DNA of 64,000 nucleotides from Marinobacterium sp048260865 (GTDB lineage: Bacteria; Pseudomonadota; Gammaproteobacteria; Pseudomonadales; Balneatricaceae). The first letter of the stretch is position 1, and every line of letters starts with the position of its first letter. A program made the position numbers and the translations under genes. The stretch covers positions 186,001-250,000 of the forward strand of contig JBLXGN010000003.1 in the NCBI GenBank assembly GCA_048260865.1, written 5' to 3'. A model generated the notes under the pieces. It was given only the letters and a program-made list of their open reading frames with translations. It did no database searches and had not been told where the DNA came from. Of this stretch, positions 1 to 8,205 are shown piece after piece.

Positions 1-405
1 AATTTCAAAGGTAGCATGGAGCACACTGCTGAGCATAAAAAGGACTTATACGAACGTTTTAAATATAATATAAACTGTACAAAAAAAACGTCACAGATTG
101 TAGTCCTGAAAGGTAACTCAGATGAAAAACTTATAGAACTAATTAACAATGATATTTATGCCGACTTGATTTATATCGACGGCTCACATTTAGCCAAGGA
201 TGTTTTAGTTGATGCCGTATTATCATGGAAAATATTGAAAAAATCAGGCATCATGATTTTTGATGATTATATCTGGATCATTGACAATAATGACTTCCAC
301 AACAATCCCAAATTAGCCATAGATAGCTTTACAAATATATTTTTCAAGGAAATCAAATTTCTTTCAGGTATAAGGAATGGACAATTTTACATTGAAAAGA
401 AATAA
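1..405 (+). CDS. Class I SAM-dependent methyltransferase, 3' part only
   Basis: The frame is open from the first base of the window, so the real start lies upstream and only about 134 C-terminal residues are seen. The stretch DLIYIDGSH followed by a long helix and SGIMIFDDY matches the late motifs of the Methyltransf_24 type, where the Asp-Gly-Ser-His segment lines the cofactor/substrate site and the last strand carries the DD pair. The substrate is unknown; relatives often act on sugars or small molecules in surface polysaccharide clusters. The gene is strongly AT-rich, unlike everything to its right, which suggests recent transfer or the edge of a variable surface-polysaccharide locus. An internal ATG at 16 exists but is unlikely to be the start because the frame stays open upstream of it. 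Confidence 0.65.
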   Translation, partial: NFKGSMEHTAEHKKDLYERFKYNINCTKKTSQIVVLKGNSDEKLIELINNDIYADLIYIDGSHLAKDVLVDAVLSWKILKKSGIMIFDDYIWIIDNNDFHNNPKLAIDSFTNIFFKEIKFLSGIRNGQFYIEKK

Positions 406-470
406 ACTTTTCTTAATATATATAACAATTCCATTACTCTCACATCGATTTCATAAAATATTATAAATCG

Positions 471-496
471 CCGCGGGCATGATGGCATGCCCACGG
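471..496. terminator. Candidate bidirectional terminator hairpin
   Basis: GGGCATG (475-481) pairs perfectly with CATGCCC (486-492) around a 4-base loop, and CCG/CGG extends the stem outside one mismatch. It sits between two genes that end towards each other (405 on the plus strand, 514 on the minus strand). Read leftward it is followed by an A/T-rich but not purely T tract, so the intrinsic terminator call is moderate. Confidence 0.45.
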
Positions 497-513
497 TGAT
501 TAATTCGCTCGAA

Positions 514-3387
514 TCAGAGAGTGAAATCCCATTGACTACTTGTCTGGTATTGACTGCCCATTTCTGCAGACGAGACAAAAGCACTGGCAATGAGCTCAAT
601 GCTTGTCCCGAATGCCGCTTCCGTTAACCAGTACGCCTTACCATCAGCATCTGCGGAGCGCCCCAGGATGGCCAAATACAGTTCGTCTAGCTGCTCATGG
701 ACTTTGAGTGAATCGAAATCTACAGCAGTATTGGCCTCATACTCAGATGAACGCAGGAACTCCAGTGCAAGTCCCCCCAAGGATAGACCATTGGCTATAT
801 CCTGAGTCCACCACTGGAAGCCATCCAAGTCCGCTTGACGACCCAACACCTGATTATACAGAGTAGCGACCGCCTGCATTTCAGCACTTTCTTCAGCAAA
901 GAAAGTTCCATCAGCAAACTCGATGCTTTCCACATTAATCAAAGTATCACTGTCGCTGGTGTCATCCTTGAGAGTGACAGTAATCACGCCATTGAGCTGT
1001 TGAATATCATACTCAGACATACTGCCATCGTAGGTTACCACGTCAGTATCGGCACCACCGTGAAGTATATCTACGCCCTCTCCCCCGAAAAGGATATCGT
1101 TGCCATCCTCGCCAAACAGAAGATCATCGCCACCTTCAGAGCCAACAGTATCGTCACCGCCACCTCCGTGAAGCTCGTCGTCACCTTCACCAAGCACGAG
1201 ATACTGTGAACTGTCGTCCCCCACAACGAAGTTATTCCCAGTCCCTCCCGTAATAATTGAAGGCCCAATAATTGATGCAAACTCGATATTGTCGAGCTGC
1301 AAATTAGTGCCCCAAGGTAACAAGCGCATATCGATCACAAACGCTTCCACTTGAGTGCTATCACCTTCTGCACTTGTACCACTAATCACGATAGGAGAGT
1401 TCAACGTACTGGCCGTTGTAGTCGGAATAATAGTACGTACGTCCAGTACAGTGGTTTCAGATAGCTGACTCAAAAATGAGTCAACTCTCGCTACAAGATT
1501 AGTTGTTCCTGTCGAGTTGAGACGGCTATCCAGTGCATCCCCCAACGTTGTTAACGCTTCAGTCGTCGTCTGCGCTGTGCTGGGGCCGGAAGACGTCAGG
1601 CCGATTCCCGCCGGTAGCGTCACCATTACAACATTACCGTTATTGTTGGTATCACCGTTTATCAGTGGGATGTCAGCGTCAGTGGTCGTAGTATCAGGAT
1701 CATCCGTGCGTGTTTCAGTGACCACCGGGATAGTGGTTGTAACAGTGCCTCCAATGTCTGTTGTGGTGGATACTTCTACACCATCAACAGTATCTGTCGT
1801 TGTGGCAGGGCCACTTGAACCGCCGCCGCTGGAGGGCGGTGAATAAATAGTTACGGTGATGCCGTTACCGTTAGCATCGACTACATTAACAGAAGCATCA
1901 GCACCAGCGGCCCAGTCTTCAGCACCCGCCAGGTTATAAGTGGTATTGTCGCTTGAGGCAGTGCCGGCTTTATTAAGTAATGCATTGACGCCCGCTTTAT
2001 CGGTGCTGCTCAGTGTTACCGTAAACAAGGTACTAGAGTCGACTTCCACGTCAGCACTGTCAGTAAGGGTATAGGTTGCCCCTCCCTGACCTGTGAATGT
2101 CAGTGTGGAGACGTCAATATCATTCGCTGCTCCATCCTTTTTCAAGAAACCTGTACCAGTTACGACCAGGGTCCCCTGAGTTGTATAGGTTGCAGATGTA
2201 ATGGTCGGCACTGCAACATTGGAAACCGTAAGTGCGGCTGTGCTATCGGAAGTATCGCCAGCTGTTACATTTGTAGCCCAGTCATCAGCAGCAGCCAGGT
2301 TAAATGTAGTTCCGCCACTTGAACTGGTACCATTTTTATTCAGGATGAGAGCCAATGCAGCCTGATCGGCTTCATTCAGTGTAATGCTAAATGTCGTGCT
2401 ATTAGTGATTTCTACATCAGGGGAGGTTAATTGATAAGTCTGACCTCCTTCTCCGGTAATCGTGAGCTTGGAAACATCGACATCAGCGCCACCGGCATTC
2501 GCTTCAAATAGACCGCCCGTAACGACTAAAACACCGGTTGAAACATCATAGGTCGCTCCAGATATGTTGATAACTTCTACAACTTGTATTGTTGTATTGC
2601 CGCCAGCAAATACAGCTGTAAAATTACCATCTGAAGCATCTATACCATTCAGGGTAAGCGTATTACCGCCACCCAAATCAACCGTATTACTCGCAGAAGT
2701 ATTATGTAAGCTTGATAGATCTGTACCGACGACGATGATACTTTCGCCCAGCTCCAGGTCCGTAATGGTATCTCCATTAAAACCGGATGCAGTATCACTG
2801 AAGATGTCTGTGCCTGACCCACCTGTCAGTGTATCTGTTCCAGCTCCACCCGTTAGAGTATCATCGCCCGAACCACCATCAAGGGTATCATTGTCATCAC
2901 CACCCGATAGGCTGTCTTCATTATTCCCGCCTTTCAGTGTGTCATTACCGCTTCCACCTAAAAGTGTGTCATTACCATTGACACCAGTAAGAGAGTCAGC
3001 GCCATCGCCACCATCGATGTAATCATCGCCGGTATAGCCATAAAGCGTATCCCCCCCAGCGCCACCATCCAGGGTGTCATTATTTGCAGTAGCGATGACG
3101 GTGTCAGTTTTATCACCACCCGTAAAATTAATAGTCCCAGTAGTTGCACTTGTATTGTCTATATATAAGTAATCCCAAGTGGTGTTCGTATCTACGGAGC
3201 CTCCTCCAGGAGATCCCGTTAGGTTAGTGCCATTGATCTGCCAAACACCACCTGAGATATCGACGACAACATCAGTAGTAGTCCAATCAGTCGTTGAAAC
3301 CGAAGCACCAGCGACATACAGCGACGTTAAGCCATCACCGATACCATCCTGGTTTAAATCCGGGTTGAAATTCCAAACACCTGACAT
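514..3387 (-). CDS. RTX calcium-binding exoprotein with tandem repeats and DUF4214 C-terminus
   Basis: This 957-residue protein has no classical signal peptide and is probably exported by a type I secretion system, whose genes are not in this window. In order: an N-terminal segment with an Asp-rich DLNQDGIGDG motif; a block of RTX nonapeptides (GGxGxDTLxG type) at about residues 102-195; two related domains of about 100 residues at 275-372 and 396-494; a Gly/Ser/Thr-rich linker; a second RTX block at about 713-782; and a C-terminal DUF4214 region with two LGRxADxxG units at about 848 and 908. The start at 3387 is chosen because AAGGGGG lies 9 bases upstream; an in-frame ATG at 3441 lacks a comparable site. 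RTX blocks fold on binding calcium outside the cell. The role (adhesin, S-layer-like or biofilm protein) is inferred; no catalytic domain is visible. Confidence 0.8.
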   Translation of the reverse strand: MSGVWNFNPDLNQDGIGDGLTSLYVAGASVSTTDWTTTDVVVDISGGVWQINGTNLTGSPGGGSVDTNTTWDYLYIDNTSATTGTINFTGGDKTDTVIATANNDTLDGGAGGDTLYGYTGDDYIDGGDGADSLTGVNGNDTLLGGSGNDTLKGGNNEDSLSGGDDNDTLDGGSGDDTLTGGAGTDTLTGGSGTDIFSDTASGFNGDTITDLELGESIIVVGTDLSSLHNTSASNTVDLGGGNTLTLNGIDASDGNFTAVFAGGNTTIQVVEVINISGATYDVSTGVLVVTGGLFEANAGGADVDVSKLTITGEGGQTYQLTSPDVEITNSTTFSITLNEADQAALALILNKNGTSSSGGTTFNLAAADDWATNVTAGDTSDSTAALTVSNVAVPTITSATYTTQGTLVVTGTGFLKKDGAANDIDVSTLTFTGQGGATYTLTDSADVEVDSSTLFTVTLSSTDKAGVNALLNKAGTASSDNTTYNLAGAEDWAAGADASVNVVDANGNGITVTIYSPPSSGGGSSGPATTTDTVDGVEVSTTTDIGGTVTTTIPVVTETRTDDPDTTTTDADIPLINGDTNNNGNVVMVTLPAGIGLTSSGPSTAQTTTEALTTLGDALDSRLNSTGTTNLVARVDSFLSQLSETTVLDVRTIIPTTTASTLNSPIVISGTSAEGDSTQVEAFVIDMRLLPWGTNLQLDNIEFASIIGPSIITGGTGNNFVVGDDSSQYLVLGEGDDELHGGGGDDTVGSEGGDDLLFGEDGNDILFGGEGVDILHGGADTDVVTYDGSMSEYDIQQLNGVITVTLKDDTSDSDTLINVESIEFADGTFFAEESAEMQAVATLYNQVLGRQADLDGFQWWTQDIANGLSLGGLALEFLRSSEYEANTAVDFDSLKVHEQLDELYLAILGRSADADGKAYWLTEAAFGTSIELIASAFVSSAEMGSQYQTSSQWDFTL
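1042..1251 (-). repeat. C-terminal RTX nonapeptide block
   Basis: Encodes consecutive Gly/Asp-rich nonapeptides such as GGGDDTVGSEGGDDLLFG, the calcium-binding beta-roll repeat of RTX proteins, inside the exoprotein gene. Confidence 0.8.
1906..2565 (-). repeat. Two copies of a ~100-residue domain
   Basis: Copies at 2272-2565 and 1906-2202 share the order SATY/SGATY - GTLVVTG - DVS(K/T)LT - GxGGxTYxLT - DVE(I/V) - LLNK/ILNK - TTYNLA/TTFNLA - DDWA/EDWA. The duplicated domain lies between the two RTX blocks of the exoprotein. I do not recognise a named family. Confidence 0.7.
2803..3084 (-). repeat. N-terminal RTX nonapeptide block
   Basis: About ten consecutive units of the form xGGxGNDTL, with Asp and Gly at the calcium-binding positions, encoded near the start of the exoprotein gene. 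Confidence 0.85.
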
Positions 3388-3807
3388 TTCTCTGCCCCCT
3401 TGATGAATAGATACACTCTCAGGCTTCTGCTCTCTACCCATCCATTTTTACGGGGAGTATTCAGTTAAGCCTCTGATACTTTTACAACGGCCACCGGGAT
3501 TTTGTTTCCAACGATGGCGGGGTGGGGGCCCTTCCATTGTTATACCCTCACAAGCAGCATGCTGCCACCATTAAGGCCTTTAAAGTGAGCCCAAGTTGAT
3601 ACAGATTTAGCTGGTAACAGTAACGTCTGGTAGCTCGCGAGAAGGGGGGACAGAAACGACAGACATATGGGAATATTGACTCAAGAAGGCGTTCAGCGAA
3701 CGCAGATATACAGAGCAGATGGTGTATAAAGAAAAGCTTCTGTCTCCCTATATTGAGGGGTAAGCAAGGGTCTCTGCTTCAACACTAACTATTGCGACTC
3801 TGCCCCT
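3388..3807. other. 420-base non-coding stretch upstream of the RTX gene
   Basis: No credible protein gene is seen. The region is the promoter and leader of the leftward RTX gene and the 3' flank of the small secreted-protein gene. It contains a perfect 12-base palindrome GCAGCATGCTGC at 3554-3565, a stem GCGTTC-AGC-GAACGC at 3689-3703, and a long-range AGGCTT/AAGCCT pairing in the RTX leader (about 3420-3475). A TATAAC-like -10 is readable leftward near 3538-3543 but has no good -35 partner. Confidence 0.4.
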
Positions 3808-4065
3808 TTATTTATCCTTTTTCGGTTTGCCCTTGTCATGTCCCTTGCCGGGGTTGTTGTCTCCATGGACACTGCGGTTCTCATGCTTGTCCTTGTCGAA
3901 CTTGTCTGAACGGCAGTCATCAGTCTTGACCGTAACATTTTCGCTTTCCAGCTTGATGCAATTCTTACTGATCTCGATATTGTCACCGGTTACGGTGATA
4001 TCGGCATAGGCCGCAGACAACGGGAAAAGGACAGCCGCTGTGATCATCAGTACTTTTTTGTTCAT
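3808..4065 (-). CDS. Small secreted Lys/Asp-rich protein, function unknown
   Basis: Encodes 85 residues. The first 21 form a clear Sec signal peptide: a basic start MNKK, a hydrophobic core and a cleavage-type end SAAYA before DITVTG. The mature part has two cysteines (in SKNCIKLE and TDDCRSDK) that could form a disulfide, followed by a charged, disordered tail rich in Lys, Asp, His and Gly (GKGHDKGKPKKDK). The start at 4065 is supported by AGGAAGG just upstream; longer in-frame starts add a tail that would mask the signal peptide. I recognise no family. Secretion to the periplasm is a confident inference; a role in metal or polyanion binding would only be a guess from composition. Confidence 0.7.
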   Translation of the reverse strand: MNKKVLMITAAVLFPLSAAYADITVTGDNIEISKNCIKLESENVTVKTDDCRSDKFDKDKHENRSVHGDNNPGKGHDKGKPKKDK

Positions 4066-4279
4066 GGCCTTCCTGCCTTGTATGAGGGTATGGGTACGCA
4101 TCGTTCTTGTGCAATAAACCAGCTCGGACAAAGCCGGATTGGCTTTGCGCATCTCAGAACATTCTAGGTAGCGCTGGATGTATCTGCAGATTAAAGTCAT
4201 TCCCTCACCCAGGCGATCCTTGAAACACCCTAGGATAATAGTCAGGGATGGCAGGAATCACCATATTCAGGTAACGGCT

Positions 4280-6349
4280 TCAGTTGTCAGCGCTTTCGCC
4301 TGCAGTACTTTCCCGCTCATCATAAAGCGCTACAAATTCGGCCGCTGGCATAGGTGTGAAAAACAGAAATCCCTGCGCCCTGTGACAGCCGATATTATGC
4401 AGCAGAGCGGCCTGCTCTTTGGTTTCAACGCCTTCAGCCACGACGGAGAAGTCCAGCTTTTCCAGTAGCTGCATAACCCCTTGCAGCAAGGTGGTCGCTC
4501 TCTCGTCCTGGCAAAGGTCAGCGACGAAGCTTCGATCGATCTTAACCACATCCAGCGGTAGACGGCGCAGGTAGGTCAAGCTTGAGTAGCCTGTACCGAA
4601 ATCATCCAGCGCCAGGCTAAAGCCCGCATCACGCAAGCCTTGCAAACGCTCCAGCACTGAATCGGCAAGATTGATAAAGGCGGTTTCGGTAATCTCGAGT
4701 TCGATACTGCCAGGGTCCAGTTCAAAGTGCTGAACGGTTTTCAGGCACCAGCTGACAAGGTCGGGCTCCTGCAACTGTTTGGCGGAAAGGTTGATACTGA
4801 TGCACGGAAGCCTTAAACCGGACCGCGCAGTTTCCTGCAGCAGTTTGCAACTGCGTACAAATACCCATCGATCCAACGCCACGATCAAGCGGCTTTCTTC
4901 GGCCAGCGGGATGAAGTCGACGGGCGAAATAAGCCCCTTTTCCGGATGATTCCAGCGCAGCAAAACTTCAGCCCCGATGACCTCACCGCCTGGCAATGAC
5001 ACCTTGGGCTGCAGGTACAGCTCCAGTCCCAGCTCAGCATCCGGCTGAGTTGCCAGCATAAGCTGCTGCTCCAACATCAACCGGCGCCACATTGCATTAC
5101 TGATCGCTTCATCATAAAAACGAAAACCATCACGGCCTGACTGTTTGGCCGCAGCCATAGCTGTTTGCGCCGAAGCCAACAGGGTATCGGCATCTTTTGC
5201 ATCTTTTGGTGCCAATGCAATGCCCGCCGATGGACTCAGGCGTATCACTTCACCTTCCAGCGAGACCGGTTGCTGCAGCAGTTGAATACAGCGGACGGCC
5301 TGACGGGCGATGTCAGTCAAATCGCAGGAGCTCAATTGCAAAATCACAAATTCATCACCCGTGAGCCGATACAACTGCAAGGCATTACTGGTCAACTCAC
5401 GTAAACGCTGACTGAGGCATCGGATCAATTGATCCCCACCGCGCATGCCAAATCGATCATTGATCGGTGACAACTGCCCCAGATCCACACACATCAATGC
5501 CAAGGGCGTCAGTTCTTCAGCATTACCAAGCTGCTGGTGCAGGGTTTGAATCAATTTGTGCCGATTGCCGACCCCCGTTAAGGGGTCGGTAAAAGCAAGC
5601 TGCTCTATCTCAGCTTCTTTAGCCCGCATTTCAGTCAGGTCATGCAGTACTGAGACATAGTGCGTTGTCAGGCCATCCTGACCTCTCAAGGCACTGATCG
5701 ACATCCACTGAAGATAGACCTCACCTGATTTACGACGATTCCAAACCTCCCCCTGCCACTGTCCCTGTTCTCTCAAGGCCGCGTTCATCAGGTCATAAAA
5801 AGCCTGGTCATGGTGATTGGAACGCAAGAAGCGTGGTGTTAGCCCGCGTATTTCATTGAGGGAGTAGCCCGTAATCTGGGTAAAAGCCGGATTGATGCGC
5901 TGGATACGAGCCTGGGCATCCGTAACCATTATGCCTTCGATGGTGCTGTCCAGGATTCGATCAGCCATCGCCTCCTGTGTATGCAGAGCCTGCTGTAGCC
6001 GAAGGTCCTGACCGATACCGGTGAGGCCTGTGACACACCCCTGTTCATCCAGATGCGCCAAGACACGGAGTCTGAAGGGGATTGAGCGCCCGTCCAGTGC
6101 ACGAAACATGATCACCCCAGTCCAGCATCCCGTTGATATGACTTGGGGGAAGATTTCATCACGAAGTAACCGCAGGTTTTCCTCGTCGTGGAAGTCATTC
6201 ACATACATGGGGTCAGTATGGAAATCATGATCCATGGCGACACCCAACATGCGCCGCCCCGAGCGGTTCATGAATTCAATGCGATAATCCTTATCCAGAC
6301 TGGCAATGAAATCACCCGTCAGATCCAGAAACTGGCGTTGTCTATCCAT
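4280..6349 (-). CDS. PAS-PAS-GGDEF-EAL c-di-GMP signalling protein
   Basis: The 689-residue cytoplasmic protein has two PAS sensor domains (about residues 1-110 and 125-245), a GGDEF domain and an EAL domain. The EAL part keeps the phosphodiesterase residues: EVLLRW in place of EALLRW, the Asn of SINLSAKQL, ITETAF, DDFGTGYSSL, KIDRSF and VAEGVET, so it probably hydrolyses c-di-GMP to pGpG. The GGDEF signature reads TGDEF, with the first Gly replaced by Thr, so cyclase activity is doubtful and the domain may be regulatory. The start at 6349 (MDRQRQF) follows GGAAC and avoids overlapping the upstream gene; an ATG at 6367 is the alternative. It lies 23 bases after a chemoreceptor gene on the same strand and is probably co-transcribed with it. 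Confidence 0.85.
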   Translation of the reverse strand: MDRQRQFLDLTGDFIASLDKDYRIEFMNRSGRRMLGVAMDHDFHTDPMYVNDFHDEENLRLLRDEIFPQVISTGCWTGVIMFRALDGRSIPFRLRVLAHLDEQGCVTGLTGIGQDLRLQQALHTQEAMADRILDSTIEGIMVTDAQARIQRINPAFTQITGYSLNEIRGLTPRFLRSNHHDQAFYDLMNAALREQGQWQGEVWNRRKSGEVYLQWMSISALRGQDGLTTHYVSVLHDLTEMRAKEAEIEQLAFTDPLTGVGNRHKLIQTLHQQLGNAEELTPLALMCVDLGQLSPINDRFGMRGGDQLIRCLSQRLRELTSNALQLYRLTGDEFVILQLSSCDLTDIARQAVRCIQLLQQPVSLEGEVIRLSPSAGIALAPKDAKDADTLLASAQTAMAAAKQSGRDGFRFYDEAISNAMWRRLMLEQQLMLATQPDAELGLELYLQPKVSLPGGEVIGAEVLLRWNHPEKGLISPVDFIPLAEESRLIVALDRWVFVRSCKLLQETARSGLRLPCISINLSAKQLQEPDLVSWCLKTVQHFELDPGSIELEITETAFINLADSVLERLQGLRDAGFSLALDDFGTGYSSLTYLRRLPLDVVKIDRSFVADLCQDERATTLLQGVMQLLEKLDFSVVAEGVETKEQAALLHNIGCHRAQGFLFFTPMPAAEFVALYDERESTAGESADN

Positions 6350-6372
6350 CTGTGTTCCGTTACACATTCTTA

Positions 6373-7950
6373 TTATACGGACTGCCGACACCAAAACTGG
6401 TGCGCAAGTGCATTCAGCTCGGTTGCCACCGTTAACACCTGCTGCCCCGCCTGAGCACTTTGCTCAACGGCTACCAGGTTTTGCTCAGATAGAGTCTGAA
6501 TAGACACAATACTCCGATCTATTTCACTGGCAACGCTGCTTTGTTGCTCGACTGCCGAGGCCGTCTGCACACTCATATCACTGATACAGCGAATCGACTC
6601 CAGAATTTTATCCAGCGCCTGTACCGTTTCATCACTCAGTCCGACACAATGATCCGCCCGTGTACGCCCCTGATTGATAGTTTCCACAGCAGCACGCGCA
6701 CTGCCCTGCAACTGTTCAATCATGGCACGTACTTCACCGGTGGAGTTCTGCGTACGCAGAGACAGTGAGCGCACTTCGTCTGCCACAACGGCAAAACCAC
6801 GCCCGGCTTCACCTGCTCGGGAAGCCTCTATAGCCGCATTCAATGCGAGCAAATTAGTCTGTTCAGAGATATCAGTTATCACATCCAGCACATTGGCAAT
6901 GCTACGACTATGATCACTGACCTGAGCGATGACGGCTTCCGCTTCCTCAATATGTGACTGGAGATCATGTACCGCCGTCGTTGTCGCTTCAACTGTGCGT
7001 CTACTGTGCGCAACCTCGCCCACTGCTTCTTCGGCTGCCAGAGAGCTCTGCTGAGCATTAGTCGCAACCTCCTGCACCGAAGCCGACATTTGGCTAATGG
7101 CTGCTGCAGACTGCTCCATCTCGATCGATTGCTGGCGAATGCCGGTATGAGACTGACTGACCGCCTCGCTCAGTATTTCAGCATCATCCTTAAGTTGCCT
7201 TGCCGAGTCATCCATTCGCCCGACCAACCCGTCACACTCGGAGCTCAATTGTTTAATAACCAGTCGAATCTGGCCTATGTCATCCTGACGACCGGTATAG
7301 ACGTATCGTGCCACAGGGTCATCCAGGCGCTGCTGGCATTCCGCGACCAGCCGACGCCAGGGCGACAGCACCATTAACATACCCGCCAGCATTAACGTGA
7401 TCAGGGCAGCCCAGATCATGGGGCTCTCTTCAGGATGTGTCAGATTTAAAGCTAACCCTGCCAATCCCGGAATCAGGACCGCGGTCAACAAACGCCCGGT
7501 CAGCCCCAGACTCGCCCAAGGATTAAAGGCCAACGGTTTGCGCTCGGCCATCAGGCGGGGATAAATCAGTTCGGCTCGAGCAACAGCCTCGGGTGCGGCC
7601 TTACGGCGTACGGATTGATATTCACAGACTCGGCCATCACGTTCGACCGGCATCACAAAGGCATCAACCCAATAGTGATCACCGTTTTTGCAGCGATTTT
7701 TGACCAACCCCATCCAGGTTTTGCCGGACTTTACCCGCTGCCACAAACCGGCAAAAGCGGCCGGTGGCATATCCGGATGGCGCACAATGTTGTGGTTGTG
7801 CCCAAGCAGCTCTTTAGAGGTGAAGCCACTGACTGCTTCGAAGTCAGGGTTGACGTAGGTGACCGCTCCCTTGAGGTCAGTAGTTGAAAGGATGTTGGCA
7901 TGCTCCGAGACCTTTTGTTCTTTTTGTGTCACCGGTTCATTAATTTTCAT
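6373..7950 (-). CDS. PAS-domain methyl-accepting chemotaxis protein, Aer-like
   Basis: A 525-residue chemoreceptor. The N-terminus is a cytoplasmic PAS domain (about 20-125; NPDFEAVSGF, HPDMPP, KNGDHYWV), as in the aerotaxis receptor Aer, which senses redox through FAD. Two adjacent hydrophobic segments (about 155-170 and 178-195) form a membrane hairpin, followed by a HAMP-like region and the signalling domain, whose hairpin tip contains QTNLLALNAAIEASRAGEAG. It should signal through CheW/CheA to flagellar rotation, and energy or oxygen taxis is inferred from the architecture. The start is the ATG at 7950, five bases after AAGGGA; a GTG directly before it (7953) is possible. The downstream c-di-GMP protein gene follows at 23 bases. 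Confidence 0.88.
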   Translation of the reverse strand: MKINEPVTQKEQKVSEHANILSTTDLKGAVTYVNPDFEAVSGFTSKELLGHNHNIVRHPDMPPAAFAGLWQRVKSGKTWMGLVKNRCKNGDHYWVDAFVMPVERDGRVCEYQSVRRKAAPEAVARAELIYPRLMAERKPLAFNPWASLGLTGRLLTAVLIPGLAGLALNLTHPEESPMIWAALITLMLAGMLMVLSPWRRLVAECQQRLDDPVARYVYTGRQDDIGQIRLVIKQLSSECDGLVGRMDDSARQLKDDAEILSEAVSQSHTGIRQQSIEMEQSAAAISQMSASVQEVATNAQQSSLAAEEAVGEVAHSRRTVEATTTAVHDLQSHIEEAEAVIAQVSDHSRSIANVLDVITDISEQTNLLALNAAIEASRAGEAGRGFAVVADEVRSLSLRTQNSTGEVRAMIEQLQGSARAAVETINQGRTRADHCVGLSDETVQALDKILESIRCISDMSVQTASAVEQQSSVASEIDRSIVSIQTLSEQNLVAVEQSAQAGQQVLTVATELNALAHQFWCRQSV

Positions 7951-8099
7951 CACAGTCCCTTGCCTGCGGCAAAAAGTTCACTTTGTTGGTGTTCTTAGAC
8001 AAAACATTACTCTAGTTTTTTAGGCCTAACAATAACCTTACAAAGAATGGTGGCATATTAGTTTTACCGCATTTTTACACGCACTTTTTTATGTCGCCA

Positions 8100-8116
8100 C
8101 GCACAAAATCAGTGCA
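8100..8116 (+). promoter_or_regulatory. NtrC-like enhancer site
   Basis: GCAC (8101-8104), seven bases, then GTGC (8112-8115) followed by A. This reproduces the spacing and dyad of the NtrC consensus (GCACC-N5-GGTGC) apart from the inner bases. It is centred about 98 bases upstream of the start site predicted for the sigma-54 promoter at 8179, a usual distance for an NtrC activator site. Only one good copy is seen, so the activator identity is tentative. Confidence 0.45.
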
Positions 8117-8178
8117 CTAGATCTGCTTTTTTGCTGACTTATTTGCTGATAAGCCCTCGTTTTTCATGCATTTAAAAG

Positions 8179-8196
8179 TTGGCACAAATTTAGCTT
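8179..8196 (+). promoter_or_regulatory. Sigma-54 (-24/-12) promoter
   Basis: TTGGCAC with GG at 8181-8182, ten bases, then GC at 8193-8194 in TAGCTT. The -24 element is a perfect YTGGCAC match and the GG-N10-GC spacing is exact; the -12 element has one mismatch to TTGCW. The predicted start of transcription is close to 8206, two bases before a stable stem-loop. Confidence 0.65.
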
Positions 8197-8205
8197 ATTC
8201 AAATA

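Noticed and set aside
3388..3620. c-di-GMP (GEMM) riboswitch in the RTX leader
   Set aside because: The conserved GEMM core sequences are not present; only generic stems are seen.
4129..4147. CAAAGCC-GGATT-GGCTTTG hairpin upstream of the small secreted-protein gene
   Set aside because: A good seven-pair stem but no T-tract and no gene ending there; possibly leader structure, not supported further.
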